From assembly GCA_023267975.1 (NCBI GenBank), contig JALNLA010000001.1:1-64000 (forward strand): a stretch of DNA of 64,000 nucleotides, in the 5' to 3' direction. The position numbers and the translations under genes are program-made. Positions within the stretch are counted from its first letter, which is position 1. Every line of letters begins with the position of its first letter. Source of the DNA: Candidatus Terraquivivens ruidianensis (lineage in GTDB: Archaea; Thermoproteota; Nitrososphaeria_A; Caldarchaeales; Wolframiiraptoraceae). The notes beneath the pieces were generated by a model that was given only the letters and a program-made list of their open reading frames with translations, was not told where the DNA came from and searched no databases. Below, piece by piece: positions 42,834 through 51,339 of the stretch.

Positions 42834-44191
42834 AACCCATCGACCACTATCACGTTAAGGTCCGCAACGTTCGTTCCGGTCGGACCTGTGATAATGACAT
42901 CCCCAAGCTCCTTTAGCACGTAAGATGATGAGTGCTTCATTAGGTTTTCATAGACATCTATCCCTTTTTCCTCCGCCCTATCTAACGTGTAGCCGTCAAC
43001 TATTCCTCCAGCTACATCCGTTGGACCATCTGTACCATCAGTATCCATCGAGGCTAAGACTATTTTCTTGTTATTATGGATTTTTAGAGAGAAGCTTAGG
43101 GCGAGTTCTTGGCTCGGTCCTCCTTCACCAGATTGACTTGTAACCGTTACTGTCGTTTCACCGCCGGCGATAAGCACGCAAGGTGGTTTGATGGGTCTGT
43201 GCTTCTTCTCTACCTCTTTAGCGATGCTCGCCAAAACTATGCCAGCTTCCCGGCTCTCACCTTCCATCACGGTAGACAGAATGATGGAGTTAAGTCCCAG
43301 TTCCTCAGCCCTCCTCTTTGCGGCTTCACATGCAGTCTCGATGCTTGCCAACACCACGTCGTGAACCTTTAAGCGCTCAAAGTCTTTTGGCTTCGGTGTT
43401 TCCATGTTTTGAGTGTTCAACCCCATCTCGAGGTGCCTTCTTACGGAGTCAGGGACTTTTTCCCAAAGTCCATACTTCTTGAGAATACGTATGGAGTCAG
43501 GGAATGTCGTTGGGTCCGGAACTGTTGGACCCCATGGAAGACCAGCCACCTCATCGACAAGTATAAGGTTGATTACTTCGGCAGGGTGAGCGTAAATGGC
43601 GAGTCTCCCACCTTTTATGGCCGAGATGTGGTTTCTGACGGCGTTTATCTCGTCTATCGTAGCACCGCACTTCAGCAGCAAATCCGTCACCCTCTTTTTA
43701 TCATCCAAGCTTATACCGTCGGCTGGTAAGGGCATTAGCGCAGAGCAACCGCCGGTTACGCCAACGAACACAAGGTCCCCATCCTGAGCACCCTTCGCTA
43801 TCTCGACGACCTCCTTTGCTGCCTCCAATCCTGCCTCGTCGGGTATAGGATGACTTCCTTCCGCCACCTTTACCGTCTTGAGCTTGCGACCCTGTCCCCT
43901 CTTCTCTATCATCATCCCCGCGCTGATTCTGCTACCTAAGATGTCTTCTAAAGCTTCAGCTATCCTAACCGACCCCTTGCCAGCGCCCACCACGTATATG
44001 TTTCGAACCCTTGAGAGGTCGTACTTTAAGTGGCCGACGTTCAGCGTCTGACCCTCGACAAAAACAGTCCTTCTAACGAGTTCATAAGCATCTACGGCCA
44101 CAAGAGCGTATTCAATTATATCTAGCGCAATGCTTCTTCCTTCTACATTACCATGAGAGAGCAGCACCTGCTTGTTTTTAATAACCACCAT
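42830..44191 (-). CDS. Glycerate 2-kinase (MOFRL family)
   Basis: Phosphorylates D-glycerate to 2-phosphoglycerate, as in the branched or non-phosphorylative Entner-Doudoroff routes of archaea. The 453-residue protein has the N-terminal Rossmann-like domain with VVGAGKGSVRIAEALE, GSHPIPDEAG and VTGGCSALMPLP, and the C-terminal MOFRL domain with CVLIAGGETTVTV, GGPSQELALSF and MDTDGTDGPTDVAGGIVDG. ATG 44191 lies about 10 nt after the transcript start predicted from GTTTTTAAAGATAC. The direct overlap with enolase supports the 2-kinase assignment. Confidence 0.92.
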   Translation of the reverse strand: MVVIKNKQVLLSHGNVEGRSIALDIIEYALVAVDAYELVRRTVFVEGQTLNVGHLKYDLSRVRNIYVVGAGKGSVRIAEALEDILGSRISAGMMIEKRGQGRKLKTVKVAEGSHPIPDEAGLEAAKEVVEIAKGAQDGDLVFVGVTGGCSALMPLPADGISLDDKKRVTDLLLKCGATIDEINAVRNHISAIKGGRLAIYAHPAEVINLILVDEVAGLPWGPTVPDPTTFPDSIRILKKYGLWEKVPDSVRRHLEMGLNTQNMETPKPKDFERLKVHDVVLASIETACEAAKRRAEELGLNSIILSTVMEGESREAGIVLASIAKEVEKKHRPIKPPCVLIAGGETTVTVTSQSGEGGPSQELALSFSLKIHNNKKIVLASMDTDGTDGPTDVAGGIVDGYTLDRAEEKGIDVYENLMKHSSSYVLKELGDVIITGPTGTNVADLNVIVVDGL

Positions 44192-44257
44192 GCGTATTCC
44201 TTTTGACTTGGTTGCTGTATCTTTAAAAACGTTTTAGAGAAGTGGTAAATAGCGCAC

Positions 44258-44719
44258 TTATCTAACCTTTGCCGGCAAGGAGAGGTTTCTGTCGGAGACG
44301 ATTGACGGGTGATGGGGATCAACCATTATAACTTCGTACCATCTGTAGAGACCATCACTCGCCACCCAGTAAGCGCCGAGCGGGTAGAGGTTCGGATACC
44401 TCTTCTTAACCCTATTTATGGCCTCCTCCTTCATGGATACGTTGACCTTGTGCTTCACGACTCCGATGGCCTTCGGTCTTCTGCCAGACCTCGGCCTCAG
44501 CCTTGCAAACCCTCCCCTCCTCACCCTTACCCTAACGACCACGTAGCCCTGCTTGTCTCTGTAGCCGAGACTCCTCGCCCTATCGAGTCTCAACGGCTTG
44601 TCGACCCTTACGAGGGCAGGCTGCCTGCGCCACTCAATTACCCTCTTCTTCATGAGTTGCTTTAGCTCCTCCGGCTTCTCCCTCCAAAGCTTCGAGAGTT
44701 GTGCATACACGCCCGCCAT
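44258..44719 (-). CDS. rpl15e: Large ribosomal subunit protein eL15
   Basis: The 153-residue highly basic protein has the eL15 signatures MAGVYAQLSKLWREKPEELK, RLDRARSLGYRDKQGYVVVR and RVRRGGFARLRPRSGRRPKA. It ends NLSLPAKVR, somewhat shorter than eukaryotic forms, as usual for archaea. It is divergent from the RNase P cluster, an arrangement common in TACK archaea. Confidence 0.97.
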   Translation of the reverse strand: MAGVYAQLSKLWREKPEELKQLMKKRVIEWRRQPALVRVDKPLRLDRARSLGYRDKQGYVVVRVRVRRGGFARLRPRSGRRPKAIGVVKHKVNVSMKEEAINRVKKRYPNLYPLGAYWVASDGLYRWYEVIMVDPHHPSIVSDRNLSLPAKVR

Positions 44720-44810
44720 GTCCGTAAACCCTTACCCAATTGTTTGTACGTTCGATGCCGGCCCCATTTAATAAGCTTATCAGCCGCTTCTACCATCGCA
44801 TAGATTAGTT

Positions 44811-45224
44811 ATGAAGGTTCTGAGCGTAACTGCTAGGGTCATATGCCATGCCACGGAGGATGAGAGGAAGGTGCTCAAGGCTCTCGAGAACATCTTGGGT
44901 GGCATAGAGGGAGGGAGCCTTAAGAGGGAGGGGCTAAGCGGCCATTACGGAGACCCCATAGTCCTTTTAACCTTAGAGTTAAAGGATGAGAACAGGACGA
45001 GAACCGTGCTGGAGAATCTGAAGAAGGGCTTGAGTATCGCCGAGAAGCTTATGCTGGCATCTGAGGCGTTCGAGGAGAAAGGACAGGAGGGCGTGCTCTA
45101 CATAAGGCTTGACAAGCAAAGCGCATACCTCGGAAGGTTGAAGCTCTCGGAAAGGGACGCCGTAAGGCTTGAGCTTAGAATCGTCGGAAGCTTAGACGAT
45201 TTGAGGCATGAGATGGGTGTTTAG
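44811..45224 (+). CDS. Predicted RNA-binding protein (COG1325/exosome-associated type)
   Basis: The 137-residue protein fits the archaeal family found next to RNase P genes. It has an alpha/beta RNA-binding-like fold beginning MKVLSVTARVICHATEDERK, then GLSGHYGDPIVLLTLELKD, and IRLDKQSAYLGRLKLSE. The family is predicted to work in RNA processing with the exosome or RNase P; direct biochemistry is lacking. It is the first of three overlapping or abutting genes with rnp3 and rnp2; only 2 bp separate it from the next GTG. Confidence 0.8.
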   Translation: MKVLSVTARVICHATEDERKVLKALENILGGIEGGSLKREGLSGHYGDPIVLLTLELKDENRTRTVLENLKKGLSIAEKLMLASEAFEEKGQEGVLYIRLDKQSAYLGRLKLSERDAVRLELRIVGSLDDLRHEMGV

Positions 45225-45226
45225 TA

Positions 45227-45904
45227 GTGGGTAAAAGGGCGTTCGTTGACTTTTGGATAAGGCCTCGTGATGTCGATGTTGCAAAGAAGATGTGCGAAAG
45301 GGCGGTCAAGCTTGGATACTCGGCGTTAGTCGTCGAGGCGTCTAAACCAATGCTGGAAGAGTTAAAGAGCGACGTTAAGGGGTATGGTTTGGAGCTGTAT
45401 AGCAAAGCCGTTGTATCCGTGAGGGCCAGGAGTGACGTGCTCGAGGCGGCAGTTAAGTTCAGACACAATCATGACGTGCTAACGATGCAGTGCTTGACTA
45501 GGGATGCGGCCTTAGTGGCCTTAAGGGATGGAAGGGTTGACACGGTCGCACTCAGGCCGAGCGATCTCATGACCTTCGATAGGCATATGCTATCCGTAAC
45601 ACGAAACTCCATAGAGCTTATGCTCGTAGATGCAATTTCCGATGTGGCTGCGCTCCAAAAGATGAGGAGTCTCGTGCGGTTTATTGATATAAAAGGGCTA
45701 AGTGTTGTCTTTTCTTCCTCTGCTTCTAGTCCCGTGGAGCAAAGGGGACCTTTTGAGGCCGCATGCCTCATCAACGCACTCGGTCTTAACTTTGAGCGTT
45801 CGCTCGATGCACTCTCAACAGTACCGTTAAACATACTGTTCAGAAACAGGGCCAAGCTCTCCGGTAAGATGGTACAAGAGGGCGTATGGTTTGTTGAGGG
45901 CTAA
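45227..45904 (+). CDS. rnp3: RNase P protein component 3 (Rpp30)
   Basis: The 225-residue TIM-barrel protein is one of the archaeal RNase P subunits that, with Pop5, activates the catalytic RNA for tRNA 5'-end maturation. Conserved parts are AFVDFWIRP near the start, GYSALVVEAS, DVLTMQCLTRDAALVALRDG and DTVALRPSD. GTG 45227 follows the previous gene by 2 bp, and the 3' end overlaps rnp2 by 14 bp. Confidence 0.9.
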   Translation: MGKRAFVDFWIRPRDVDVAKKMCERAVKLGYSALVVEASKPMLEELKSDVKGYGLELYSKAVVSVRARSDVLEAAVKFRHNHDVLTMQCLTRDAALVALRDGRVDTVALRPSDLMTFDRHMLSVTRNSIELMLVDAISDVAALQKMRSLVRFIDIKGLSVVFSSSASSPVEQRGPFEAACLINALGLNFERSLDALSTVPLNILFRNRAKLSGKMVQEGVWFVEG

Positions 45905-46211
45905 GCATCGGTATATTTTCGTGAAACCTTTCCCAGAGGACGTTAGGCTTGATAAATCTGATGTCTGGAAGGCGATACAATCGAGCCTCAGGTCTCTTGT
46001 CGGCACGTTGGGCTATGCGGATGCTAACCCGTATCTGATAAGAGTGCAAAAAAATTTGAATGGCCTCGTGATAAGATGCGATTCAAAGCAAGTTAGGACG
46101 CTGGTAGCCGCCATCGCCCTCATCAAAGACATCGGAGGGGAAAACGTCTCTCTGGATGTCATAAGAGTTTCGGGTACATTAAAGGCCATGCTTAAAAAAT
46201 TAAAATACTAA
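45891..46211 (+). CDS. rnp2: RNase P protein component 2 (Pop5)
   Basis: The 106-residue protein has an RRM-like fold with the start LRAKHRYIFVKPFP and the conserved late block GLVIRCDSKQVRTLVAAIAL. It pairs with Rpp30. Two adjacent TTG codons (45891 and 45894) are possible starts, both inside the end of rnp3; coupled translation is likely. Confidence 0.9.
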   Translation: MLRAKHRYIFVKPFPEDVRLDKSDVWKAIQSSLRSLVGTLGYADANPYLIRVQKNLNGLVIRCDSKQVRTLVAAIALIKDIGGENVSLDVIRVSGTLKAMLKKLKY

Positions 46212-46239
46212 AACAGCTGATTCTATTTTAGATGGTGAT

Positions 46240-46689
46240 ATGAGAATAGCCGTAGGAAGTGACGAGAGGACCAAGCTGACAGACTTCGTGATTGAAGAAC
46301 TGAAGAGGCGGGGCCATACCGTTAAGCTTTGCGGCGCCCTTTCCAAGGACGTTGCTCCGTGGCCGGACGTTGCCATTGAGGTCGCTGAGAGCATTCTCAA
46401 GGGAGAGGTAGACGAAGGAATACTGTTCTGCTGGACTGGGACGGGTGTCACGATAGCGGCCAACAAGGTTCCAGGCATAAGGGCAGCCCTATGTAGCAGC
46501 AGCGAGATTGCTAAGGGCGCAAGGAAGTGGAACAAGCCTAATGTTCTGGCGATGAGTCTCTCTGAGACGACAGAGGAAGAGGCAAAAAAGATATTGGACG
46601 CATGGTTCTCGACAAACTTCGACCCTTCTGAGGAGGAGAATGTGAAGAAACTGGATGAGATAGAAAAGAAGTTTACAAGAAGGCCATGA
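46240..46689 (+). CDS. rpiB: RpiB/LacA-family sugar-phosphate isomerase
   Basis: The 149-residue protein matches ribose-5-phosphate isomerase B: MRIAVGSDERTKLTDFVIEE, LFCWTGTGVTIAANKVPGIR and the ALCSSSEIAKGARKWNKPNV loop. The usual catalytic Cys of the GTGIG-type loop appears as CWTGTG at the loop's entrance. It would interconvert ribulose-5-P and ribose-5-P, or related hexose phosphates. The gene follows rnp2 by 28 bp and converges on the prenyl synthase with a 3-bp gap. Confidence 0.88.
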   Translation: MRIAVGSDERTKLTDFVIEELKRRGHTVKLCGALSKDVAPWPDVAIEVAESILKGEVDEGILFCWTGTGVTIAANKVPGIRAALCSSSEIAKGARKWNKPNVLAMSLSETTEEEAKKILDAWFSTNFDPSEEENVKKLDEIEKKFTRRP

Positions 46690-46692
46690 AGG

Positions 46693-47622
46693 CTACCCCA
46701 GTTCTTTCAGCATAGAATCCACGCAGTATCTTGGAAACTCTGTCAGCATGGCCTTGTAGCGGGAATCGGGTATCAAGAGGCTGGATGCTATTTCTTTTGC
46801 CCTTGCTACATAATCTTTAATCTCTTTTATAAATACGCCATCCCTTTTTACGCTAAAGGAGACTTTTGGTAGGATTGCACGAAGATTGCCGGTCTTGGTC
46901 GCAACGTAAAGCTGTTTTACCGTCTCCTCGAATTGCCTGAGTATGAAGAGGGGAAGCTGTAGATGTCTCTTGCCCTTCATTATTTCAACATAATCGTCTG
47001 CCAGCTGGTAGGCCATACCAACCATCTCGCCGTACTCCTTCATCAGCTTCCTTACCTTCTCGTCAGAATGTGCAAGTACTGCGGCGCTCTCAGCCGCGGC
47101 TGCGAATAGCGCCGCGGTTTTCTCTCTAGCTATCCTCGTGTAAAGCTTTTTGGAGAACGGCTCTCCCGAAAATATCTCTTCCAGTACCCCGGTAGAGGCG
47201 TCGTTCCATGCTTTGAGGAATATCTTGGCAAGTTCGACTCCCTTATCGAGTGTCGTCTGGAATGCGAGGTTGATGATCCTATGTCCCTGTATGACAGCAT
47301 TCGCTATCCCTATCTGCCTCCAGAGTGCTGGTCTACCCCTTCTCTCTACGTCGCCGTCGATTATGTCGTCGTGAATCAAGCTTGCGTTGTGTGCCAGCTC
47401 TAAGGCACAGGCAACGTCAAGCGCCGCATCCCTATCTTTACCCCCAAGGGCATCGTAAACGAGCATAAGCAACGTAGGCCTTAATCTCTTCCCGCCCGAT
47501 AGTACATTGCTTATAACTATTCTGTCGCTCCTGTTCTTAATCTTCTCCAAGAGCTTCTTGTCTATCTCTGTCCTAGTTACTCTCATGTAATCGGTCAGGT
47601 CAGCCCATCCTAAGGCCTCCAA
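46693..47622 (-). CDS. Polyprenyl (geranylgeranyl-type) diphosphate synthase
   Basis: Makes the isoprenoid chains of archaeal lipids from IPP. The 309-residue all-helical protein has GGKRLRPTLLMLVY, the first Asp-rich motif HDDIIDGD and the second region YQLADDYVEI, where the last Asp of DDxxD is Glu. The residues before the first motif (LELAHNASLIHDD) do not include an obvious bulky block at positions -4/-5, consistent with a long-chain (C20 or more) product, but this is inference. Start TTG 47622; ATG 47586 is an alternative. Confidence 0.88.
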   Translation of the reverse strand: MEALGWADLTDYMRVTRTEIDKKLLEKIKNRSDRIVISNVLSGGKRLRPTLLMLVYDALGGKDRDAALDVACALELAHNASLIHDDIIDGDVERRGRPALWRQIGIANAVIQGHRIINLAFQTTLDKGVELAKIFLKAWNDASTGVLEEIFSGEPFSKKLYTRIAREKTAALFAAAAESAAVLAHSDEKVRKLMKEYGEMVGMAYQLADDYVEIMKGKRHLQLPLFILRQFEETVKQLYVATKTGNLRAILPKVSFSVKRDGVFIKEIKDYVARAKEIASSLLIPDSRYKAMLTEFPRYCVDSMLKELG

Positions 47623-47721
47623 ATTTTTGCAACCAGCCTTCTTCGATTCTAAATGCTGGAAGGCATAACTTCCTATTAAAGAATATTTCTAATCGCCGCT
47701 TATTTGGGGAGAAATACGGCT

Positions 47722-48138
47722 TTAAAGGTACTTGCTCAGCCTAGCCTCTATCTGCCTTTTCGGCACTGCGCCGATAATCACGTCAACCGGTTGCCCATCC
47801 TTGAAAATTATCAAAGTAGGTATGCTCATTATACCGAACTTTGCGGCAGTCGTCGGGTTCTCGTCCACGTTAAGCTTACCGAAGACTATCTTTCCTGCGT
47901 AATCCTTTGCGAGATCTTTGATGACTGGGGCGAGCATCCTACAAGGTGCACACCATTCTGCCCAGAAGTCTACAACAGCCAGCCTGTTGTTTGAGAGGAA
48001 GTCGCTAAAGTTTTCGTCAGTAAGCGTGACGGGTTCGGAGGGCACGGGTGCCCCAAAATCGCCCTTAGCTTCTGACACCCTCTTCATGAACTCAGCAAGC
48101 TTACGTTGCTTAATTTTTTCCAGCTCGTCTTCGTGCAT
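47722..48138 (-). CDS. trxA: Thioredoxin
   Basis: The 138-residue protein has a charged N-terminal extension of about 35 residues (MHEDELEKIKQRKLAEFMKR) followed by a thioredoxin fold: VVDFWAEWCAPCRMLAPVI with the active CAPC, the cis-Pro in MSIPTLIIF and GAVPKRQIEARL. A general cytosolic disulfide reductant is likely. The N-terminal helix is unusual for simple thioredoxins and resembles longer archaeal versions. ATG 48138 starts after a short promoter gap behind homoserine kinase. Confidence 0.93.
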   Translation of the reverse strand: MHEDELEKIKQRKLAEFMKRVSEAKGDFGAPVPSEPVTLTDENFSDFLSNNRLAVVDFWAEWCAPCRMLAPVIKDLAKDYAGKIVFGKLNVDENPTTAAKFGIMSIPTLIIFKDGQPVDVIIGAVPKRQIEARLSKYL

Positions 48139-48193
48139 GACAGTTTAACGCTAAATATCCCGTTAATAAACTATTCTCATTTCCACTGAAAAA

Positions 48194-49180
48194 TCACTCC
48201 GATAGTTTGTACGTACCCTTCTCGGACGGGCGTGTCTTGAAAGTCGCTTCCACGTCGTACCCTAGTTCCTTTATGCGGTCTACAACGTAACCCAAAGCAT
48301 TTTCTACTACCTGCGAGTGTCGTGATATGCTGTACCATAAAATTCTGGATGGTCCCGCACCGCTTATCGTCTCGGCGATGCCATATTTTTTAAATAAGTG
48401 AAGCTTCTCCTCTTCCAAGAATCGCCAATCTATGCCATTCCCGTACACTTGAGAATCAGCCCTGGCCTTCTCGACGACCGTATCCCATACTATGTTCTTC
48501 AGGATGCTTTCTACGTCACCCGTGACGAAGCCTGCGGACACTGCAGCGACTCTGGAAACGTTCCCGACCATATCGCTTTTATAGATGAGCGTAGGAACAG
48601 CCCTCCTCGCATCCTCCGTAGACTTCTTCTCTACGTTCGGAATTATAACGACAACGCCGAGGTCTGATGGTGGCTTAAAGCTATAAACATGCGGCATGCC
48701 GCTGACATAATCCCTCACCACAATGTTAAAACCTCCGCATACTGATGCAGATACGTTGTCCAAGTGCCCTTCTGGCTCACCGTACGATGCATAATGGACC
48801 AACTCGTCCTTTGATAGCGCTAGAGTAAGTAGCTCGTTCGCTGCAACGACAGCACCGGCAGCTTCTGCACCAGAAAGCCCAAGGCCCTTTCTCGGCGGTA
48901 TGTCGACATGTACGACCATCTCAAACCCTTCATCGACGCCGTACTTGGCCATGAGTGCCCTGAGGGCCTTGCAACCAGAGTGAGCCTCTGGATTAGCACG
49001 GATAGCTTCTCCATATTTGCCTTTTAGCGTGAGCTTGATACCATCCCCGCCATTAGTCGATAGGTTTATCCTTAAAGACGGTTCCTTGAGCGCTATGGAA
49101 AGTACGTCGAAGCCTGGCCCAAGATTGGCAGAGCTGGAGGGAGCCCATACCGTTACAGCGTTTCGCCTTCTCATGCGCAC
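48194..49180 (-). CDS. thrB: Homoserine kinase
   Basis: GHMP kinase that phosphorylates homoserine on the way to threonine (and isoleucine). The 328-residue protein has SSSANLGPGFDVLSIAL, the ATP loop PPRKGLGLSGAEAAGAV, HLDNVSASVCGGFNIV and the C-terminal ETISGAGPSRIL motif 3. The Gly-Leu-Gly-Leu-Ser loop and NVSASVCGG are typical of ThrB. Start GTG 49180 or ATG 49174. It is divergent from the trp operon. Confidence 0.92.
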   Translation of the reverse strand: MRMRRRNAVTVWAPSSSANLGPGFDVLSIALKEPSLRINLSTNGGDGIKLTLKGKYGEAIRANPEAHSGCKALRALMAKYGVDEGFEMVVHVDIPPRKGLGLSGAEAAGAVVAANELLTLALSKDELVHYASYGEPEGHLDNVSASVCGGFNIVVRDYVSGMPHVYSFKPPSDLGVVVIIPNVEKKSTEDARRAVPTLIYKSDMVGNVSRVAAVSAGFVTGDVESILKNIVWDTVVEKARADSQVYGNGIDWRFLEEEKLHLFKKYGIAETISGAGPSRILWYSISRHSQVVENALGYVVDRIKELGYDVEATFKTRPSEKGTYKLSE

Positions 49181-49336
49181 GCATAATTGCTTGTGAGCAG
49201 TATCTAAGCATAACTACGGAGGCGTTTTAATGTGACAACTTTGTGCATTCAAAAGGGAAGTTTAAATTTATTTTGACTTAGAACGTTTTTTCTGAGATAC
49301 GTTCCCAGTTTTGTGTTGAGCAAAAATGCGCACTAA

Positions 49337-49347
49337 TTATTAAATAC
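49337..49347 (+). promoter_or_regulatory. TATA box of the trp operon
   Basis: TTATTAAATAC predicts a transcript start near 49367, about 77 nt before the TTG start of trpE. This gives a leader that is long for this genome. Confidence 0.5.
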
Positions 49348-49443
49348 AATCAGTTTTTGTAACTACGCTAAGGTTGTGGGGTATGTGTCTTTGGCAGTAA
49401 GCAAACATACGAGTACCCGAGGTTCAAGAACGCATACACTAAT

Positions 49444-50760
49444 TTGTCGCCCATTGAAGTTTTCACAAATCTAAGCGAGCATTATGAGCATGCGTATCTT
49501 ATAGAGTTTGCAAATTCGAGGCATAGGACTGCTCGACAATGCTTAGTAGGCTTTGACCCTCTAAAGACTATCATACTCAAGGATGGCGAGTGCGTTATTA
49601 AATCGCCCGAAGATAGACTATACAAAATAACGTTTGAGCCTTTGCAAACCCTAAGAGAAGTCATAGGCCCAATACACCGCGATAATACGAGGCTAAGTTT
49701 TGCTGGGGGTGCTGTCGGCTACATATCCTATGATTTGGTCAGGTACTTAGAAAAGTTGCCTCAGAAAACCATCGACGATTATGAATTTCCAGATATGGAG
49801 TTCGGAGTATACCATGACGGATTATTATTCGATAAAAGGGACGGAAGGGTATACTACTATTATCTTGGAAAGGATAGGTTTGATGAGGTTGCACGTTTAC
49901 TCGTGAAAAGACCTGCCCAGCAATTCCTTTCGCATACAGAGCTTAAACCCGACGTCAAAAAGGAATGGTTCATGCATATGGTAGAGACTGCTAAAGAATA
50001 TATAACTAATGGTGATGTGTTCCAAGTTGTCCTGTCAAAGAAATATAGGTTTAACGTTGAAGGTAACGTTGTGGCGTTTTATTCGGTGTTACGTAGGCTC
50101 AACCCCTCTCCATATATGTACATCTTAAAGATGGGCAAGAGATACGTTGTTGGCTCTAGTCCAGAGGCGCTCGTTAAGGTCCATGACAATTTCGTCGAAA
50201 CTCTGCCTATCGCTGGCACGAGACCGCGAGGAAATGACAGAATGTTAAGAAAGGATTTGCTTAGCGACCCGAAGGAGCTCGCGGAGCACATGATGCTCGT
50301 CGACCTTGCGAGGAATGACTTGGGCAAGGTTTCAAAATTCGGTAGCGTGCGGGTCTCGGAGCTGAAGAGAGTCTACGAATACAGTCACGTGCTGCACATA
50401 GTTTCAAGGGTCGTCGGCGAACTAAGGGAAGGCTGTGATTGCTACGATGCGCTTAGGGCTGTGTTTCCAGCGGGCACGGTAACGGGAGCACCAAAGGTTA
50501 GGGCGATGGAAATCATAGAGGAGTTGGAGCCTACGAGGAGGGGGCCATACGCTGGCTCGATAGGCTATGTATCCTTCAACGGCGACTCTAGCTTTGCGAT
50601 AACGATTAGGACAATGTTCGTTAATGATGGTAGAGCTTGCATTCAAGCAGGTGCAGGTATAGTCGCAGAGTCGAAAGCGGAAAACGAATGGATGGAAACT
50701 GAGTACAAGCTTGCTCCGCTTATGGATGCATTGAAGATATCCAGCGGTGAAGGAAGATGA
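49444..50760 (+). CDS. trpE: Anthranilate synthase component I
   Basis: Converts chorismate and ammonia/glutamine to anthranilate. The 438-residue protein has the chorismate-binding fold: [60 protein letters not shown] and [20 protein letters not shown] with [17 protein letters not shown]. The first in-frame standard start is TTG 49444. The frame is open for 26 codons further upstream without ATG, GTG or TTG, and that stretch (YEYPRFKNAYTN) looks protein-like, so the N-terminus is uncertain. First gene of trpEGDCFA. Confidence 0.93.
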   Translation: MSPIEVFTNLSEHYEHAYLIEFANSRHRTARQCLVGFDPLKTIILKDGECVIKSPEDRLYKITFEPLQTLREVIGPIHRDNTRLSFAGGAVGYISYDLVRYLEKLPQKTIDDYEFPDMEFGVYHDGLLFDKRDGRVYYYYLGKDRFDEVARLLVKRPAQQFLSHTELKPDVKKEWFMHMVETAKEYITNGDVFQVVLSKKYRFNVEGNVVAFYSVLRRLNPSPYMYILKMGKRYVVGSSPEALVKVHDNFVETLPIAGTRPRGNDRMLRKDLLSDPKELAEHMMLVDLARNDLGKVSKFGSVRVSELKRVYEYSHVLHIVSRVVGELREGCDCYDALRAVFPAGTVTGAPKVRAMEIIEELEPTRRGPYAGSIGYVSFNGDSSFAITIRTMFVNDGRACIQAGAGIVAESKAENEWMETEYKLAPLMDALKISSGEGR

Positions 50761-51338
50761 AGGTTCTTATCATAGATAACTACGATTCATTCGTTTACAA
50801 CCTGGTCCAGTACATCGGCGAATTGGGCAGCAGACCCATTGTGTACAGAAACGATGAAATAACTTTAGAGCGTGCTAGAATGCTGGAGCCTGATAGGATA
50901 ATCGTATCACCAGGCCCTGGACATCCCCAAGACCCGAAGTACGTCGGTTCATGTATCAAGATAATCAAAGAGCTAGGCCCTAAGATACCTACGCTCGGCG
51001 TTTGCTTAGGACATCAGAGCATAATCTACGCTTTTGGTGGTAAAATCGTAAGGGCAAAAAGGCTCATGCATGGAAAGACCAGCCTTATCAAGCACGATGG
51101 CATGGGTCTGTTCAGAAACGTCAGTAACCCTCTAAAGGTTGCCCGATACCACTCCCTCTGCGGGGATAAAGAGTCCCTGCCCCCATGCCTCATAATTACG
51201 GCTGAATCGATTGATGACTATGAAATCATGGGCGTTCGTCACGTAGAGTATCCCATAGAGGGCGTGCAGTTCCATCCCGAGTCTGTGATGAGTGAGGAAG
51301 GCAAGAAGATTCTGAAGAACTTCTTGGATGGTTTTTGA
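50757..51338 (+). CDS. trpG: Anthranilate synthase component II (glutamine amidotransferase)
   Basis: Class I glutaminase that supplies ammonia to TrpE. The 193-residue protein has IDNYDSFVYNLVQYIGELG, VSPGPGHPQDP, the nucleophile Cys in LGVCLGHQSI and the His-Glu pair in VQFHPESVMSEEG. ATG 50757 overlaps the trpE stop as ATGA. PabA-type p-aminobenzoate use is possible in principle, but the trp context decides. Confidence 0.95.
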   Translation: MKVLIIDNYDSFVYNLVQYIGELGSRPIVYRNDEITLERARMLEPDRIIVSPGPGHPQDPKYVGSCIKIIKELGPKIPTLGVCLGHQSIIYAFGGKIVRAKRLMHGKTSLIKHDGMGLFRNVSNPLKVARYHSLCGDKESLPPCLIITAESIDDYEIMGVRHVEYPIEGVQFHPESVMSEEGKKILKNFLDGF

Positions 51339-51339
51339 T

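Noticed and set aside
49371-49470. A GTG-started 32-codon frame in the trp leader (MGYVSLAVSKHTSTRG...).
   Set aside because: It overlaps trpE in a different frame and resembles no protein; the MCLWQ frame is the only one there with a possible regulatory meaning.
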